From: Aplidium turbinatum
Taxonomy: Eukaryota; Chordata; Ascidiacea; Aplousobranchia; Polyclinidae
Assembly (NCBI GenBank): GCA_918807975.1
Contig: OU964926.1
Span: forward strand, 23,381,996 to 23,445,995
Length of the DNA: 64,000 nucleotides
Reading direction: 5' to 3'
Part shown: positions 27,463-41,700 of the stretch, in pieces
How positions within the stretch are numbered: position 1 is the stretch's first letter
How the letters are laid out: every line of letters starts with the position of its first letter
Translations under genes and position numbers: made by a program
The notes under the pieces: model-generated
Databases searched by the model: none
What the model saw: the letters and a program-made list of their open reading frames with translations, nothing else
Told to the model about the DNA's origin: nothing

Positions 27463-27623
27463 AGCAGCAAGGTGAGTTTGACAAGAGAAGACGCGTTTGG
27501 TTAGAGTCTTAGACAGATCGATGTGGAGGCAAAGTGTAAAGGCGATTGCTGCACTTGTAGGTGAATGCGGCCACCCTCAGTAACTGGGACACCACCGGTT
27601 TAAAACTGGACTACTACAACTCA
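27463..27623 (+). repeat. Dispersed repeat, family C, copy 1
   Basis: It shares gcagcaaggtg, agacagatcgatgt and accaccggtttaaaactgga with 59397-59537. A partial copy of its last 50 bases lies inverted near 44755-44805. Confidence 0.55.
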
Positions 27624-29492
27624 TACTGGCGTCCACACAAATATATTGGCAATAAATAAGCATGAAACGTTATGAATTTTGCGACGTGATAAAAAATACT
27701 GTCGACCCAAGAATAAGCCACCACAACAACGATCTCTTTTGCATATGAGAACCGTTTAATAAAACTGATCTTAAACAAAAATACACAAGTATGACGAAAC
27801 AAGTTGGTGGGAAATTACATTTAATCTTTGGCGCCACCAGGAAGTAACGGTGTTTTATAAAAGGCACAAGTGAGATTCTAGTAAAAAAGCAGTTATTTTA
27901 CGTTTTCAAAACGTTAGGTAACTTTAAAAAATAAAAACACAACTTGGCTAACTTGACTTCAAGCTAGCAAAAGCGAATGATGGCACAGTGTGCCACAAAG
28001 TGTCAAGTAAATCAATCGTGTTTTACATTGATTCAACGTCTACATTCAATGAAAAAGCGACTGATTTGCTATCTAGGTCATCACTATCAAGCTGAATATT
28101 TTCATGTGTATTCAGAGACAACTTAAAAAAATTGAAATTGATTGGGTAGGTTTTGCTGGAACAGTCTCGCCTGGTAAGTTTCTGAAAATGGTATTTTGTG
28201 CAAAAACAAAACGTCAACCTTCAACACTAGAAAGAAAGAAACAATATATACAAAACAGTACGAAGGCAGTCAAGGTGATAAGACCAAGTTCATTGACATA
28301 CAAAAGCAATTTTCGACTGATCCAATGACACTACCCATTCATACACATTGGAAGGTGGAGTGGGTCTTATATTTTAGGTCTGGAACTGGAAGCCCAAAAT
28401 TAGCTTCTCAATGCATGGATGGAATCGGCAAAAGCAACCAGGCCTGTATGACGATTTACAAAATCTAGGCTCCAAATTTTAACCCATCCCGATACAAAAA
28501 GAAAGTATTGGCTTTTACATGCCGAAAGCTTGCAAGTTACTCTTTCAACAACCCTACTAAGTTTCGGAATTGTCCAACTTCGTTTCAACAACGCCAAGCG
28601 TTGAAACGACATTAAAATTGCAAATTTTGTTGAGGATAATTGAAGTCAAATAGATTTTTCATAATGTGCCTTGTACAATGTCGGGTGCTCAAGTATGAAA
28701 ATGGGTTATGAAAGGTAATAATAAAAACTGTGATGTAACAAAGGATTCGTGCAAAACGAGATTAAAACTATTTGAAAACTCTGCAATAAGGCTATTCAAG
28801 TTACAAACTTCACGATGTGTATGCGATTTCATAAAGTGAAAAATATGTGCTTTGATGAGTGGTACAAAAAATTTCATGCTTGCAATAATTGACTCGCGGT
28901 ACCGAAGGAAAACAACTGTAAAATGATTTCATAACAAAATTTTGACTTGAATGCAAAAAGACTTGATTCATCAGGTAAAATATTCGACCAAGATGTGATA
29001 TCAAGGACAGATTGTCCAACATTAATATATTACAGTACACCAATAAAAGGAAATAACATCTAGTCATAAAGCGTTGTAATGAAACAGCAGTAAAGATGTA
29101 AAACTAAAAACAAATAGCACAGAAGTAACATAAAACAATGGAATACGATAAAGACACCACAATAAAGGCACATGGCACAGAGATACTAAAAATGGCACCA
29201 CGCCTATCCTGATACTGATTCCACAAAGTGTGCCACTTTCTAATATGTAATAAACACATGCATTTCTACTAGAACAGCATTTTTACTGAACCGATTTACA
29301 AGTATTTGAAATACTTTCTATAAACAGCGTTACAAGTCTGCCATCAATATTTTTGAATCCCTGTACGGAAGAAAATTTCCAGTAGAAAAGATCAAGAGTC
29401 TGAATTGTGACGCATTTTTCCACTCATACCAACGTGACGTGGAACTTCATTGGCTGTAAGATCTTCTCCCTGATTGTCTCATTTGTGGGAAT

Positions 29493-29725
29493 TCACCAGC
29501 GACCACTTTGATTGACCATTCCCTTACCCCCGTGTAGCAACCTGCTGGCAGGAAGGTGGGAAACGGGGGCCTGGGGCCGGTTGGTGGGGGACTGGGGGCG
29601 CGGTTGGGGAGAAAGAAATCCACTCAGACTATCCGATGACTGCTGAGGTAATCGAAGCGATGGGGAGATACTAGATGGCGTATTCGCTCCTTCTCCGTAC
29701 AATACGTTTCGGTTTTTTTTCAATT
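29493..29725 (-). CDS. BICC1: BICC1 last exon with stop
   Basis: The acceptor is tctttcag and TGA is at 29495-29493. It encodes LKKNRNVLYGEGANTPSSIS, a Pro/Ser/Gln-rich tail and a terminal SGRW, which from memory also ends vertebrate Bicc1. Confidence 0.93.
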
Positions 29726-32700
29726 CTGAAAGAAGCGGCCGTTAAAAAGTTGTTGAGGCGCTATGTTATGACGTCATAATCGCATCACAAACACAATAGA
29801 TGAACTTCATCAACGTTATTATAACATAAGCAAACATTTAAAATGTGACAATATTATGAAGTTTTATTTTATGTAAAAAGAAGGATAAAGTTTTTGAACA
29901 ACTTAACGCGGTTTTGAAGAGATACTTCGCTTGCGTAAGATCATGCTTCCAAGGGGGGGTTATTGCCCACGAGGAGGGAGGCATGGCGCACAAAGAAAGA
30001 GAACACGTACGTACTTTCAATAGCAAGCAGGATTTTCTTTCTTGGTCCGAACGCTTTGATTCCGAGCTCCGTTAAATCGGACTCGGTCAGAGTGAGGAAG
30101 GTCTGAAGGTCCACCTGTGAATGAAAGCATTCCTTACTTTGTGTTTTTTGTTTGTCGTATCCAAGTTTACACCAGGTGGTTGAAGATTTAGATTAAGCGG
30201 ACGGGAAGGCAAGGAAGCCAATCTTCGTGTCCACCTTCAGGCATGCCTTTAAGTGTCCTGCCACAGACACAGCCGCAAGCTCTTGAGCGGTGTCGAACCG
30301 GCACCCTTTCGAACGTCGTTCCAGGGTTCTCACCACTCGGCTATGCAGCCGACAACTCGGCTATACGTTGGCACCACCTCGGCTATACGTTGTGTTCAAA
30401 CCAGGTGATTGAAGATTCCCATTAAGTGGAGGGAAAAAGCCAGTCAAAAAGACAATGAACAAGGCCGCTTACTTCTTGATTGGAGAAAACCTCGCTGTAT
30501 CTTTGCAGGTTGAGGTGACTTAGAAGGTCGTGCAGCTCCACAGAGTTGGACTGGCCACCTAGGTGGTTGTTGGTGAGGAGTGATAATGCTGCCTCCAGTG
30601 GCTGGTTCGAGATGTGTTGAAGGCGGGACATCGAATCTCCAGGGTTGCCATACGAGTTGGAGTTGTTTGTGTCATCGTTCGGGTGTGGGGGCGGTGGAAG
30701 AGTTTGGTTCATATAGTCATTTGGAGATGGATCGACTAAAAAAATAAAACGATTTGAGTAAAGATCAGACAGACGTAGCTGTGAGATTATACATGAAAGA
30801 AAAAATTGTCATTGTTCAATATTGAAAATGTGTTGAACGGGCGTGACTTTTCGCAACAAACCTTTTTTTATTAATTGCAACTAGTTAACCTGGCAGCACT
30901 GAAATCATGGTGGAACACACCGAAAATTTCTCACATTCCAACCTTGTCTTTCATCTGGGGAAACTTTCTCTTAAAATAGAATCTCGCTTAAGTTAATTTG
31001 GTCCAATTACTTGAATGATTGCAAAGGTCTACGATTCAAACATCAATGCTGAGGCTGTGATGAACTGTGGCCATGACACGACATATTCATTATTCAGGCA
31101 AGACTTTTTCTAAATATTGATTTGATGTCGAAGGGAAGAAAGTTGAGGGACCAAAAATGAGATGACTAGAGTGGGTGAGACAAGACATCAGAGGAAAGAA
31201 TCAAACCCAACAACAGAGGAGCGGAGGAAAGGCTGTAAAAACTGGCGGACCCCTGTTAGCGAGGACAAAAACCAGGTCTCATCTACCAAAAGGACAAATG
31301 GATGACGACTGATGGTTGCTTTCTATCTCACTTACATGTTGCGTGATGACGTCGCTGAGGCAGGGAATTCCCCAAATCCTTGGAATGTAGGGAGAGGTTG
31401 TGGCTGTTCTTCTCTCTCCAAGCCGACAACGCAGAACCTCCTTTGCTGGAGTTTGCAAGATGCTGACTCGACGCTAAGTGGTTGCTTTCCGACGACTCCG
31501 TATCTTCTGGTAGTGTTACGTCATCCCTCTGCATGAGTAAAATGTTTATAATATAAGCAGCGCTCACCGATTTACGTAATTGTGGCAACAAAACCTTTCG
31601 TTAAACACAGATAGTTTTATAAATAGAATCTGTTCAGTTCTAAAAGTATGTTACTTTCCCAGATGCAAAAACCTTAAAGTGGCAAGTGAATTGCAACAAC
31701 TATTTTGAAATCAATTTAAAAAAAAAAAACTTTTGAAAGTCAGGTCATATAATAACTTGCTAAAACGCTACATAAGTATAACTTTTATAGTCTGGGCAAT
31801 GTTAACTTAATATAACTTTATGTTTAATCTTACAGCAAAAAAATTTTCAAAACAATTCAGTCAAGCGACGAAAATAGCAAATCTAGAGGAGATCTGGTGC
31901 AGTCATAGCGGGGAAGTCATGAAAACCACTGAATAAAATATCTTAAGGATGCGATTTCATATCCAAGGTAGAGGGTGCAGTTAAAATGACCCCTTTTCGT
32001 ATGTTTCCCACCTCATAGTTAGTGTCCAGTCTGTTGAATGACTTTTTGTTTATGTCAAGTCTGTTCCACTCATGGGAAGGCATCGATCTTGAGAAGCCCT
32101 GACCGAACCAAATATTGGTCGGCTTGCGGATCTCAGAAGCCACTGGGTTATTCTGCATCGCCTCGTACGCCTTCTGACGCATGGCTTCGTAGTTCGACTC
32201 CGCCTGGAAGCAGATGCCAATCTTTATTTTTTGTATTAATTGCAAGTTTACAAATTTCCAAACTCTATAAAAGCAAACACTATCACACCAAATCAGAAAA
32301 ATCAATTTATTAATATATAAGTACTTAGTACTTAGTGAATACTAATTTAAATATAAGATACAAAAACACTTTGTGAATACTGATGTGATAAGTAAAGCTC
32401 AATATTCTCGCTATGCCAGTGAGTGTTTAGTTTTGTAATGCCTGATGAAAGCAATTAAATTTTTCAAACATAAATTACTTAATTTTGGTTTAATGACGTG
32501 TACTGGAACCAAAGATCAAAATAAAAACACAAGACTAAGTTATTGATTAAACTGGTTGGTTCCTCGCACCAAGACCTAACTAACACCTACCAAGGGGGAT
32601 TGAGCCGGTAGAGGGAAACGATCGAATCCGGGAGGTGGCGCTGGTGAGGAACCTTTGAAGTAGTCGTCCCCGTGTCGATCGGGATCGCGCATGTCGAACG

Positions 32701-35700
32701 AGCTGACAAAGGAATGACGGTGTCAATTTAATTGTCATTCGCGAAACCCGATTGTTTCAATGATAGAGCACAAATTCTACTGTACCACGACATAAGGGAA
32801 CAACTCGGCTAAAAATAAGCGGGAGACAATTTTCGCGTCTACCTTCGAGAATGTCCACGTAGCTTGCCAAAGATACAGCCGCATGATCTAGCGGTGTCAA
32901 ACTGACATTATTGTAAAAGCAATGCAACTGACAGGCTAAGGAATAGTCATTGATGAAAATGATGTAAAAACTAGCAAAAAAATAAATGCAACAATCCGTG
33001 CCAGCAAAATCCCTTTTTTTGCATTGTTTCAACGTCTGCAGACGTTAAATCAATGTGTTGTTTATGCGTCTACATTAGATTTGTGCATGATCATCAAATT
33101 GGAAAACAACATCTGGAAAACACGACCGTTGTGGTGCAGAGCATCTCTATTGTGGCAAAGACAAAGAGCTTTAAAAGAAACATGAACCAATTTCTTATCA
33201 GTGAGTTGCTTAAACCTTGAAGCCATTTGGTCGAAACGGCCCCAAAGAAATCACAACAATGTAACAAACACAGGAACGCATTGTGAAGAACATTGTTGCA
33301 TTGTGAGCCTACAGTGGTCTCTGCAACATCGTTAATGTAGGTTTGTTTACAAAAATCAATTTCACCCTTGGAAGGAGTTCTCTAGTCTTCCTCTTTGCTG
33401 CTCTTTAAGGCGGTCGGGATGAAGAAATTGTGCCCTGCTGGGAGAGTTGTGGAGGTTACGGAGAGCAGCTTGGAGATCTGTGGAGGATGCAGAGGATGAC
33501 GGGCTCTTCATTATCTTCCCAGGAAGTTTGTTTAAATCTGAAAAGTCAGGACATCTCACATTCAAGCAAAGATATGATACCCGTCAAAACAAGCTCAATC
33601 ATGTTTAAAAAACTTCATTTTATAAGAGCTGAGTTGAACAGGGCGAAAACAATTTATTTCAAGTAACATACCAGCAAATACAACATAACAAGTGTTTATG
33701 ATGTATCTGACCTTTAGATTGCATACATGCTTCTGGTGGGTAAAGACTAGCTTGGATACAAGGTATTCTAACTCATTGATGAATTCAGTCGTGCTGACTG
33801 ACAAAACGTCGGAAATAAGTTGGTTATTGCAGACAATATCGTATTGCCTACTTGCAGCATAGCTTAATCATCAGATCATGCATCTGATTAATGTTGATAT
33901 GTTGCCACGTTCATCCTATGACCTACCATTATCCGGTGATAGTACTTGATAGTCCATAGCGGATAAGGGGCTGTTCCTGTCGCTACCCGGGGGAGTGCTG
34001 TGTAAGCTCATAGGACCCCCTGTCAAAATAATGATGATAAATCACTGGATGGACGGTAGGTCAACAAACTAAGCATGCAGGGGGGTCATGGTCGTTTTGT
34101 TGTCCCAGTCTCGAACAAAATCATGTATAACTTCACAAGACTGCGTTTATCTTCCCGAGCTGTTTCTTTTTTCTTGGATAAACTACCCAGACAGCAAATT
34201 GACCATTTTTTACATTGATTTAACGTCCGCAAATGTTGAATCAATGTAAAAGACGGTTGATTTTCTGTATGCGTAGAAAATAATAGACGACGATTCGACA
34301 CAAAACCTCAAGCACTGTTTTGAGGTGTTAGATCAGCTGTTTGAGAAAATCAACAAGGAAAGACCGCTGTTATGAGAAGTAATGTTGGGGAAAGTTCCAC
34401 TCGATTACAATTGGCCTTCATAATAAAGCTCCACTAGGCGAGTCAAAATATGCAGAAGATACAGTATTCAAAATATGTTTAAAATTTCAAATAGGCGACT
34501 GAAGCTGTTTGAAAAGGGACAGTTTAATCTTAAGTTCTAAGATCAAGAGCTTTATCAAAAATAATATCCAAATTTCTTAATGTCATGAATTTAATTTCAT
34601 AGGATTGTGATTTCAGCGCCAAATACTATTCTGTAATAGAGTTCATCCTCATACTGATTTAACGTTAAAACACATACAAGAAACGTTAAAATTGCAATTG
34701 GTTAGACTTCCTTACTTTTATGGTTATTAGCAACTTCAAGGAATTTTCTAGTCGGAGCATCCACTCCATCAGCGATAGAATGCCTTTGGAGTCGGTTCTG
34801 TGGTTATAAAATCATTTGGTCAAGTATTTACGAGAAGTCTTGAAGTGCACGGACCGTCTCGTATCAATTCAGCGGAATCGGTTATTTTCTTAGAGAGTTT
34901 ATTAAATTTTGTCACAATAAGAAATTGCCATATCCGGAAATAGATTTGTGATACATTATCCAGGATTATTCACTAAAGTTACGTAATGCGAAAATGCGTA
35001 AAAAGTTCAAGGACTTTCTGTTCACCCTGTAGATGCAAAAAAAAAAATGATGGCCAGTTATTTTCATCAAACCGGTTATATGGAAAGTAATATTTTAATT
35101 TGTTGCATCGTCAAATAGATTGCAAATTGCAGTTATTGATTATCATTTCGCAAACTCAAATCCGTGTGTGGCATAAAAGTAGTAGCCAGTAATTTCAGTG
35201 CAATGGATTTATGGTGATATTACTAATGTGATGTGAATATCAGTATTTCCTTCTATTTTGTTGAAAAATGCAGTTTTTTGAACTTAAAATCTAGATTAGT
35301 TAGACTAATATGACGCATTAAAGTTGGACAAGACCCCATACATTCTGCATCTTTTAATTTTTAAATGAAGCTCCTTATAGCATTTGTGGTTCATAAGATA
35401 TGGGCGTTGGAGAAATTTGGGCCCTCGAAGAAAAATGAGGGGTCTTGAGCTACTTTTAAACATAAAATTTTTTAAAAATTATTTTGCATGTGATATGTTT
35501 TTACCAAAAGAAACACTTTAAACAACTGGCACCAACGAAACTCAAAAAAGTGTTTTTGAAGACCACCCTACTGCTCAAAGGAGGTAAAAGACATAGCCCT
35601 TCGACGTGGCAAAGAACAAAAGTTCAAACATAGAAGAAGAAGTTTATTAATAATGTAAAAAGAACTCACAGCTGTAGGTAACTCGTCTCTATGCACAGTG

Positions 35701-38700
35701 GAGTCACTGAAACTGTGCGAATGAACTATGTGTTTCCCTCCGTTTCCATTGTTGAAGGAACTGTTTGCCGAAAGCCGCCCCATCTGGCTCTGGACTGCCA
35801 TCAAGTGGCGCTGGAGGTTGCGGACATTGCCAGGGATCTCCTGGTTATCGGGGTAGTAAGTGGAACGTGGGGCGGATGCTTCTGGCTCCGGGGAAGCACC
35901 CCAATCCGTAATGTTGCTTCGCGCGCTTTCGAATGGAGGAGAGTTTGTAGAGTTTGCTCTTGGTAATTGAAGGTTCCCATTCTGATGTTGTTGATTGCTT
36001 CTTTTCGACAGGTTGTTCTCGTGGATGAATTGCTGGGTGATCCGCAGGGGATCGGGTTGAACAGCCCGAGGAGGATCATCTGTCTTTTGATTGATTGGAG
36101 GAGAGCCGGCCATGCTGGAAGCCTGACTAGCGGATGCAAGAACAAGAGATGCCATCTGCTGCTGCTGCTGATGCTGCTGGGCGTTCAGTTGTGCTTGCAG
36201 GAGGATTTGCTGCTGTTGTTGGACATGGAGAGCCGCCACCGTTGCCTGCAGTGCACAGATTTTTGTGAAACTAAATTAGACTACATATGCAAACTGAACA
36301 TTGTACGATCAAGATTAAGCAGGAAAGCAAAGCAGGTCACAAAATGATTAACAAAAAAAAGGAGCGTATGGTGGAAAAATAAAGTAAATAGGTCAACATT
36401 GTAAAAAAAAAAGAATAACGCGATACCAGAGCAAGATTGCTACAATTACAAACAACTCCAGAAACGGAATGATGGAAAATTATGGAACTGGGTTAGGGAC
36501 AGTACATTACGGGAGGCGCAACTCCGTTGTTCCGCCAACATTAGAAGGGTCAATTGCCAATTTGACATTTTTTACGCTTTGCTGCTGGCTTGCTTTCAAC
36601 TAAAAACCTTAAATTACTTTAAAACCAACTTCACTCTTCTTATATAACCCATAAAAAGTACATTATTTTGTAAATTGAAAAAAAAACGTAACCCTTCTAG
36701 TGTTGCGGATAAGCCAAAAGCGGATGTAGTTTCGCATCCCTATGATCTACAATCCCTAGACTGGGTTTTTTAAAAATTAAGTTAAAGATAGGGATGTTGA
36801 GCACAGTGGTTGAAAGATGGAAAGTTTGAAGATACAAAAGCTAAAAATATAATGGTCAGAGGAATCGGTTATTTTTACATTGATCCAACGTGTAAAAACG
36901 TTGAATCCATAGTAACAGGAATGATTTTGCTAATTGGGGTAGAAACCCATTGGGGCAAAATGAGTTTTCAATACCAATGCTTTGGCTGCTAAGTCTCTCT
37001 TTTCATATTGAACAAAAAACTTACTTGCTGTGATATGGGAAATGGGCTCTGTGAAGGACTCGGCATAGGACTGTGGGGCCAATTAGACCGTAACACAGCA
37101 GTTGCGGTCGGAGTCGAGGAACGGGATAGTGGGTTCATGGCTCCATTTACCAAGGCTACTCCATTCGGAGGAATGATACCTAAAAGCAACTTGGTGGAAC
37201 TATTGATGTTCGAGGATAAACGACAACGAGAATATGGAACTTGGATACGATTTGATCGAGACAATCTTGCAATCAGTACAATACTTAAAACAACTTTTCA
37301 ACAAAGTTATTGTGACTTTTAAATACAATAGATGGCAAATACAATATTTTTGACACATCATTATATCACAATTGGAAAAGCCAGTTATTCGTAGAACGAT
37401 TGCAAGCAAAAGAAAATGTGGATAATAAAGGAATATATATGAAACAAAGTAAAAACTGAACTAGTTCGAACACACAACATCTTCTGTAGATTTCAATGAC
37501 CAGAAATGAAGAGAAAACCAACTGTTTGTTGGCTCTGGCACTTGGATGAAGCAACTAGAATTCAGGACAGCTCTATGCCAGTCACCGCGGTCACCAATAA
37601 GATGCTCACAAATATATAAGATCATAAATATTTTCTATAGCACTGAAGATGAAAACAGTTTAATTTTGAAACGTTTGCTGAACATAAGTTTAGTATCAAC
37701 ATATTGGGCGCTTAAAATTGAATGAGGCTGTTCACCAGGCATTAATTTAAATAATATGAGATGTTCTACTGGTGCAAATTTGTTTTCAGCAATATGTCCT
37801 GTGTTTTGCCATGCTAGACAGGTAGACACTACCTGGTCTAGCCCCCTGAAGAAGTCAGTCGTGTCTGATTGACGAAACGTCGGAATAAAAGCAGATTGTC
37901 ACTGTATACATCTTGTGATAGTTTAGCTTAATTTGCACCAGTAGAACATGTCATATTATTTAATATTGGGCGCTTTTTAGCTTTTGATGCAGATTTCTAC
38001 CTCCACACTATTAAGTTCAATTATTTTAATTTGGAAAGCTCCACCTGACTTACTTATGTACTTATTGACTTGTGGCTGGGTGAGACGGATCATTGGCGTC
38101 TCCGTCATGCTTGATGTGGTCGGGATGCTCATTGGTGGAGAGGATGACGGTGGGGACGGAGTCTGTAAACCGGTTGTGGCCAGTTTCAACAGCCTTCGAC
38201 GAGCCTCGAACATGTTGAAAATGTTCTTCTCGACACTTTTCACGATCACGGACTGCAATTGACAAAGTGTATTAAGGCTTCGATGACTCTTTGTTGATTC
38301 TTTTACGAAACAATTTTGCCAGTGAACCAGAAAAAGAAAACATCTTTTTAGCCAAGCTGCCATAACATATGAAACCTTTTGTTCGTGGCTAATGATGGAT
38401 GATTACAAATGGAAAATAACGAATCTTTTGTTGAGTTTGACTTGAAAATCGTCATACGCTAAACAGACGAAATAACAACAGATTTTCTCGCAATTTTAGC
38501 TTAAATAATATTTGTTAGTTAAGGAACACTTTCAATAATTGTTAAGGGACTTAAACTAAAATCATCCATTCTTAAGTCAACAGTTCCACCCGAAACCTTC
38601 AGCCGTTGCACCATCACGCACAAACAAAAGTTCAGAGTTGAAAAGCGGCAATACTTCTTGAGAAGCTTTTTCATTTGACACACATTCTTAATAAGATTCG

Positions 38701-41700
38701 TAAGATGGCATAAATTTTCCAAAACAATAAGGCAACCATAACAACACTTTAGGAGACTGCACGACAAAAGACAAAGGTAAGATTTACAGACAAGCACTAT
38801 GATTAACGACATCCAAAAGGTCAAAAAAAAAAACCAAAAAACTTAGTGCAGCACAAGGTGGGAGTGGGACAGGTCTAGCCAACGCCTACGTTTTTTGATC
38901 TAATTTTTTTTCAGGGATCTGTAACCAAATAGGAATTCTAAAGGTGTCCGTCAGCTAGAAAAAGTTTGAATCACTGCTGGACTGTGAAATTGCAACACGC
39001 CCCTTTGGAATTGGTGCTAACTTGGACTTGGCCACAAAATCAGGTTAGTTCATTGCAATTTTCAATAAAAAATCTATAATTGAAAAGAAACCGGAAACCG
39101 TAGAGCAGCCTTCAATTACATTAAATGATGAAGGGTTCCAACATGATTCCAAACTCAGTTTTGCCATCATACGCCGTCAAACAACGGCAATACTATACAA
39201 GATGGTAGTTTAAAAGAAATGAAAATCAGAGCAACCCCGACAGCACTGAATAACCGCCACTTCAATTCAATAAGAATACAAATTAGTGACTAGTCTAAAT
39301 TAACAGCTACAATTGAATGGAATTAATGACAGGGTACAAAAGCTTAGACCTTATACATCAATTCAATATTTCCACACATTGATGCAACGTAACAAGACTG
39401 AACTTTCCAGCCAGGCCGTAGTTGAGCAAAGGCTTAACCTACAAGCTGCAGGGCCACAATTACGTCACAGGGATTTGAAAAAATGTATTTTTATGTTTGA
39501 AGCAACAGGAGCGTGGGAAAAAGCTACAGCGAATGCCACAAGTCCATATTAGTTACGCAAACAATGATATTCAACTAAATCACAAGAATAACGCAAGATC
39601 ACTAAAATGGATTTTGCATCATTTTGAAAGATCTCTCGGTAGTTTCGGGGGTAAAGCACTAAATCTACACCATGTATGCCAGAGTATTAAAACATTAAAC
39701 CTTTGTTTTAAAATATTCTTAAACTGTTGAATACTTAAAAGGTTTGGATGTCCATCATCATTTTTTACTTCTTCAGCAATAGTTGCAACTTTCATCTGAC
39801 GAATACAATCGGAAAAGCAGAAACATAGGTTGTTTCTATTGTTTCACTGACATTTTGCACTGATCCAAATTTTATGTTGTACCGTATTCGTTCTGAAGAT
39901 GCGCATTGCCATGGTGCTCAGAACGTCAGTGAAGCAATAACTTTATGTTTCTGCTTTCACTTTATCATCCATAAGATGAACGTTGCAATTATTGCTGAGC
40001 AAGTAAAAATGCTGATGGACATCCAAACCTTTTTGTAGCCAGTGGATGATAATGTAGTATGGTTTTTTATGCGTTGCTCTCCAGCGCTTTACAAAGCAGA
40101 CAGTGTCAATGCAGCGGTATAGAGGCGCAGGCGAGTCCATTATTACCCGAATCCATTCCATTGCTCAGTGCCAAGCAGGAATTAGATTCAGTCCAGTTTA
40201 AAAAGTCTTTGGTATGACCCGACAGGGAATCGAACCTATGTCTACAGATTCAAAGACGGACGCATTGTGGAGGACAAGAAGAATATCCAACACTACCTTG
40301 CTTGGTTGTTTTGGCTTCTGTTTGATGCTGATGAAGACGTCGAGCGACTCCATCAAGTGGCTGTTCAATGCAGAGTCGTCGTTGTTCGTTCCTTCCTCTT
40401 GCTTCATGTCGAACATGAGCACAAGCGGTAGACAGCCCTGGTGGAACAACAACAAGTGAATCGTTTCTTAAGCAATTGCAGCACAGTGTTGACATTTACA
40501 AGGCTAAGAAGAGATTTAAATATATTCAGCTGCTTTTTAGGGGGAGGGGAATAAATATTTTCCGCTGTGGTTAAATGTTTTAAATAGATTTCCATGGCAT
40601 TCAATCATTCCTTGTGCCATCTTCATGGATATTTTTGCGATTAAAATGAAAATGCACTGTGCATTAATAAGTGCCATTGCCAGGTTCCGAACCAGCGCAC
40701 AATCGCCAGTGCAACTTCTCGTTTTCGTCAAATCGCGTAATCCGTCACAGCACTGTTGGCTTTCATTGCGTCAGATTTAACCAGCAATTACAGAGTTCGT
40801 TTGTTTTCGTCACAATCTAGCCAGAATTCACATTAATTCAACGTTCGCAGACGTTGTGAACGTTTTTCAGTCAGTCCTGTACCACGACCTACCATCAACC
40901 GTCGTCTAGCATGGACAACCTGCTCCACGTTGCCCGTGATGAATATCGTGCTCTTCTTCGGCACGCAGTTAGGGTCGGGAAAGGTGATCTGAAGAAGAAG
41001 TGAAAACAACACTTATTAGTTCAACCTGTAATGATAGACGACATTTGGAGGGGCCCCTGTTGATATTGAAACAAAGTTTTGGATATATGGAAGCTTTGGA
41101 ATGCTATAAACGTAATATTTCTTGAAATAGAAGTTGAAACATTTTCCGCTTAGCAACCTACTCAATATGACCTAACAATGAAAAGTGGTTGCCATGTGCC
41201 GTTTGTTGATAAAATCTATTATTTAATCCTAACTGAACGTAACGGAAAAACTTAATGATGGGATATTAGCTGGATGAAAACCAATGCAGTTAAGACAAGC
41301 GAACCCCGAAAGCACAGAAGAAGATGTACACGAAGATGCACAAAAGGTGTATACGATACACGCACAAACACACGGACATCTACGAAAGGCGACAATTTTG
41401 CTACAAGCTCTGAGGTCACAGTGGCGTCACTGCTGTGCAAACCAAGTTGTCCAAAGCCATCAAACTTAAGATGACGTCAATGTACTTGCCATGCCAACAT
41501 GTGTTCGCCTGGTTAAGCCTGGGGGCATCGGATTATAACCACGCCATAATAGTTGAGGAGTGGAGCTTTAAATATCAAAGTGGCATCTTATGACAGTTTA
41601 TTGACGTCAAAATACAGAATGCGAGTAAGAAACTGATGCGGAATAATTCAAAGAAAACAGCAATTTGGCGCAAACAAGGAAAATATTAGCTTGAACTATA

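Larger units (their letters stand above)
21514..29492. other. Intergenic region between clathrin light chain 5' end and BICC1 3' end
   Basis: It must hold the clathrin light chain promoter and the BICC1 3' UTR. Apart from the mobile elements listed separately I see no gene. From 27630 to 29492 there is no recognisable feature except a palindromic MITE core near 28020-28055. Confidence 0.5.

Noticed and set aside
35691-36347. Plus-strand ORFs opposite BICC1 exon M
   Set aside because: They are shadows of the Gln-rich exon on the opposite strand.
40200-40265. tRNA-like T-arm (GGTTCGATTCC on the minus strand)
   Set aside because: No matching acceptor stem or clear anticodon arm could be built, so it is at best a fragment of a tRNA-derived repeat.
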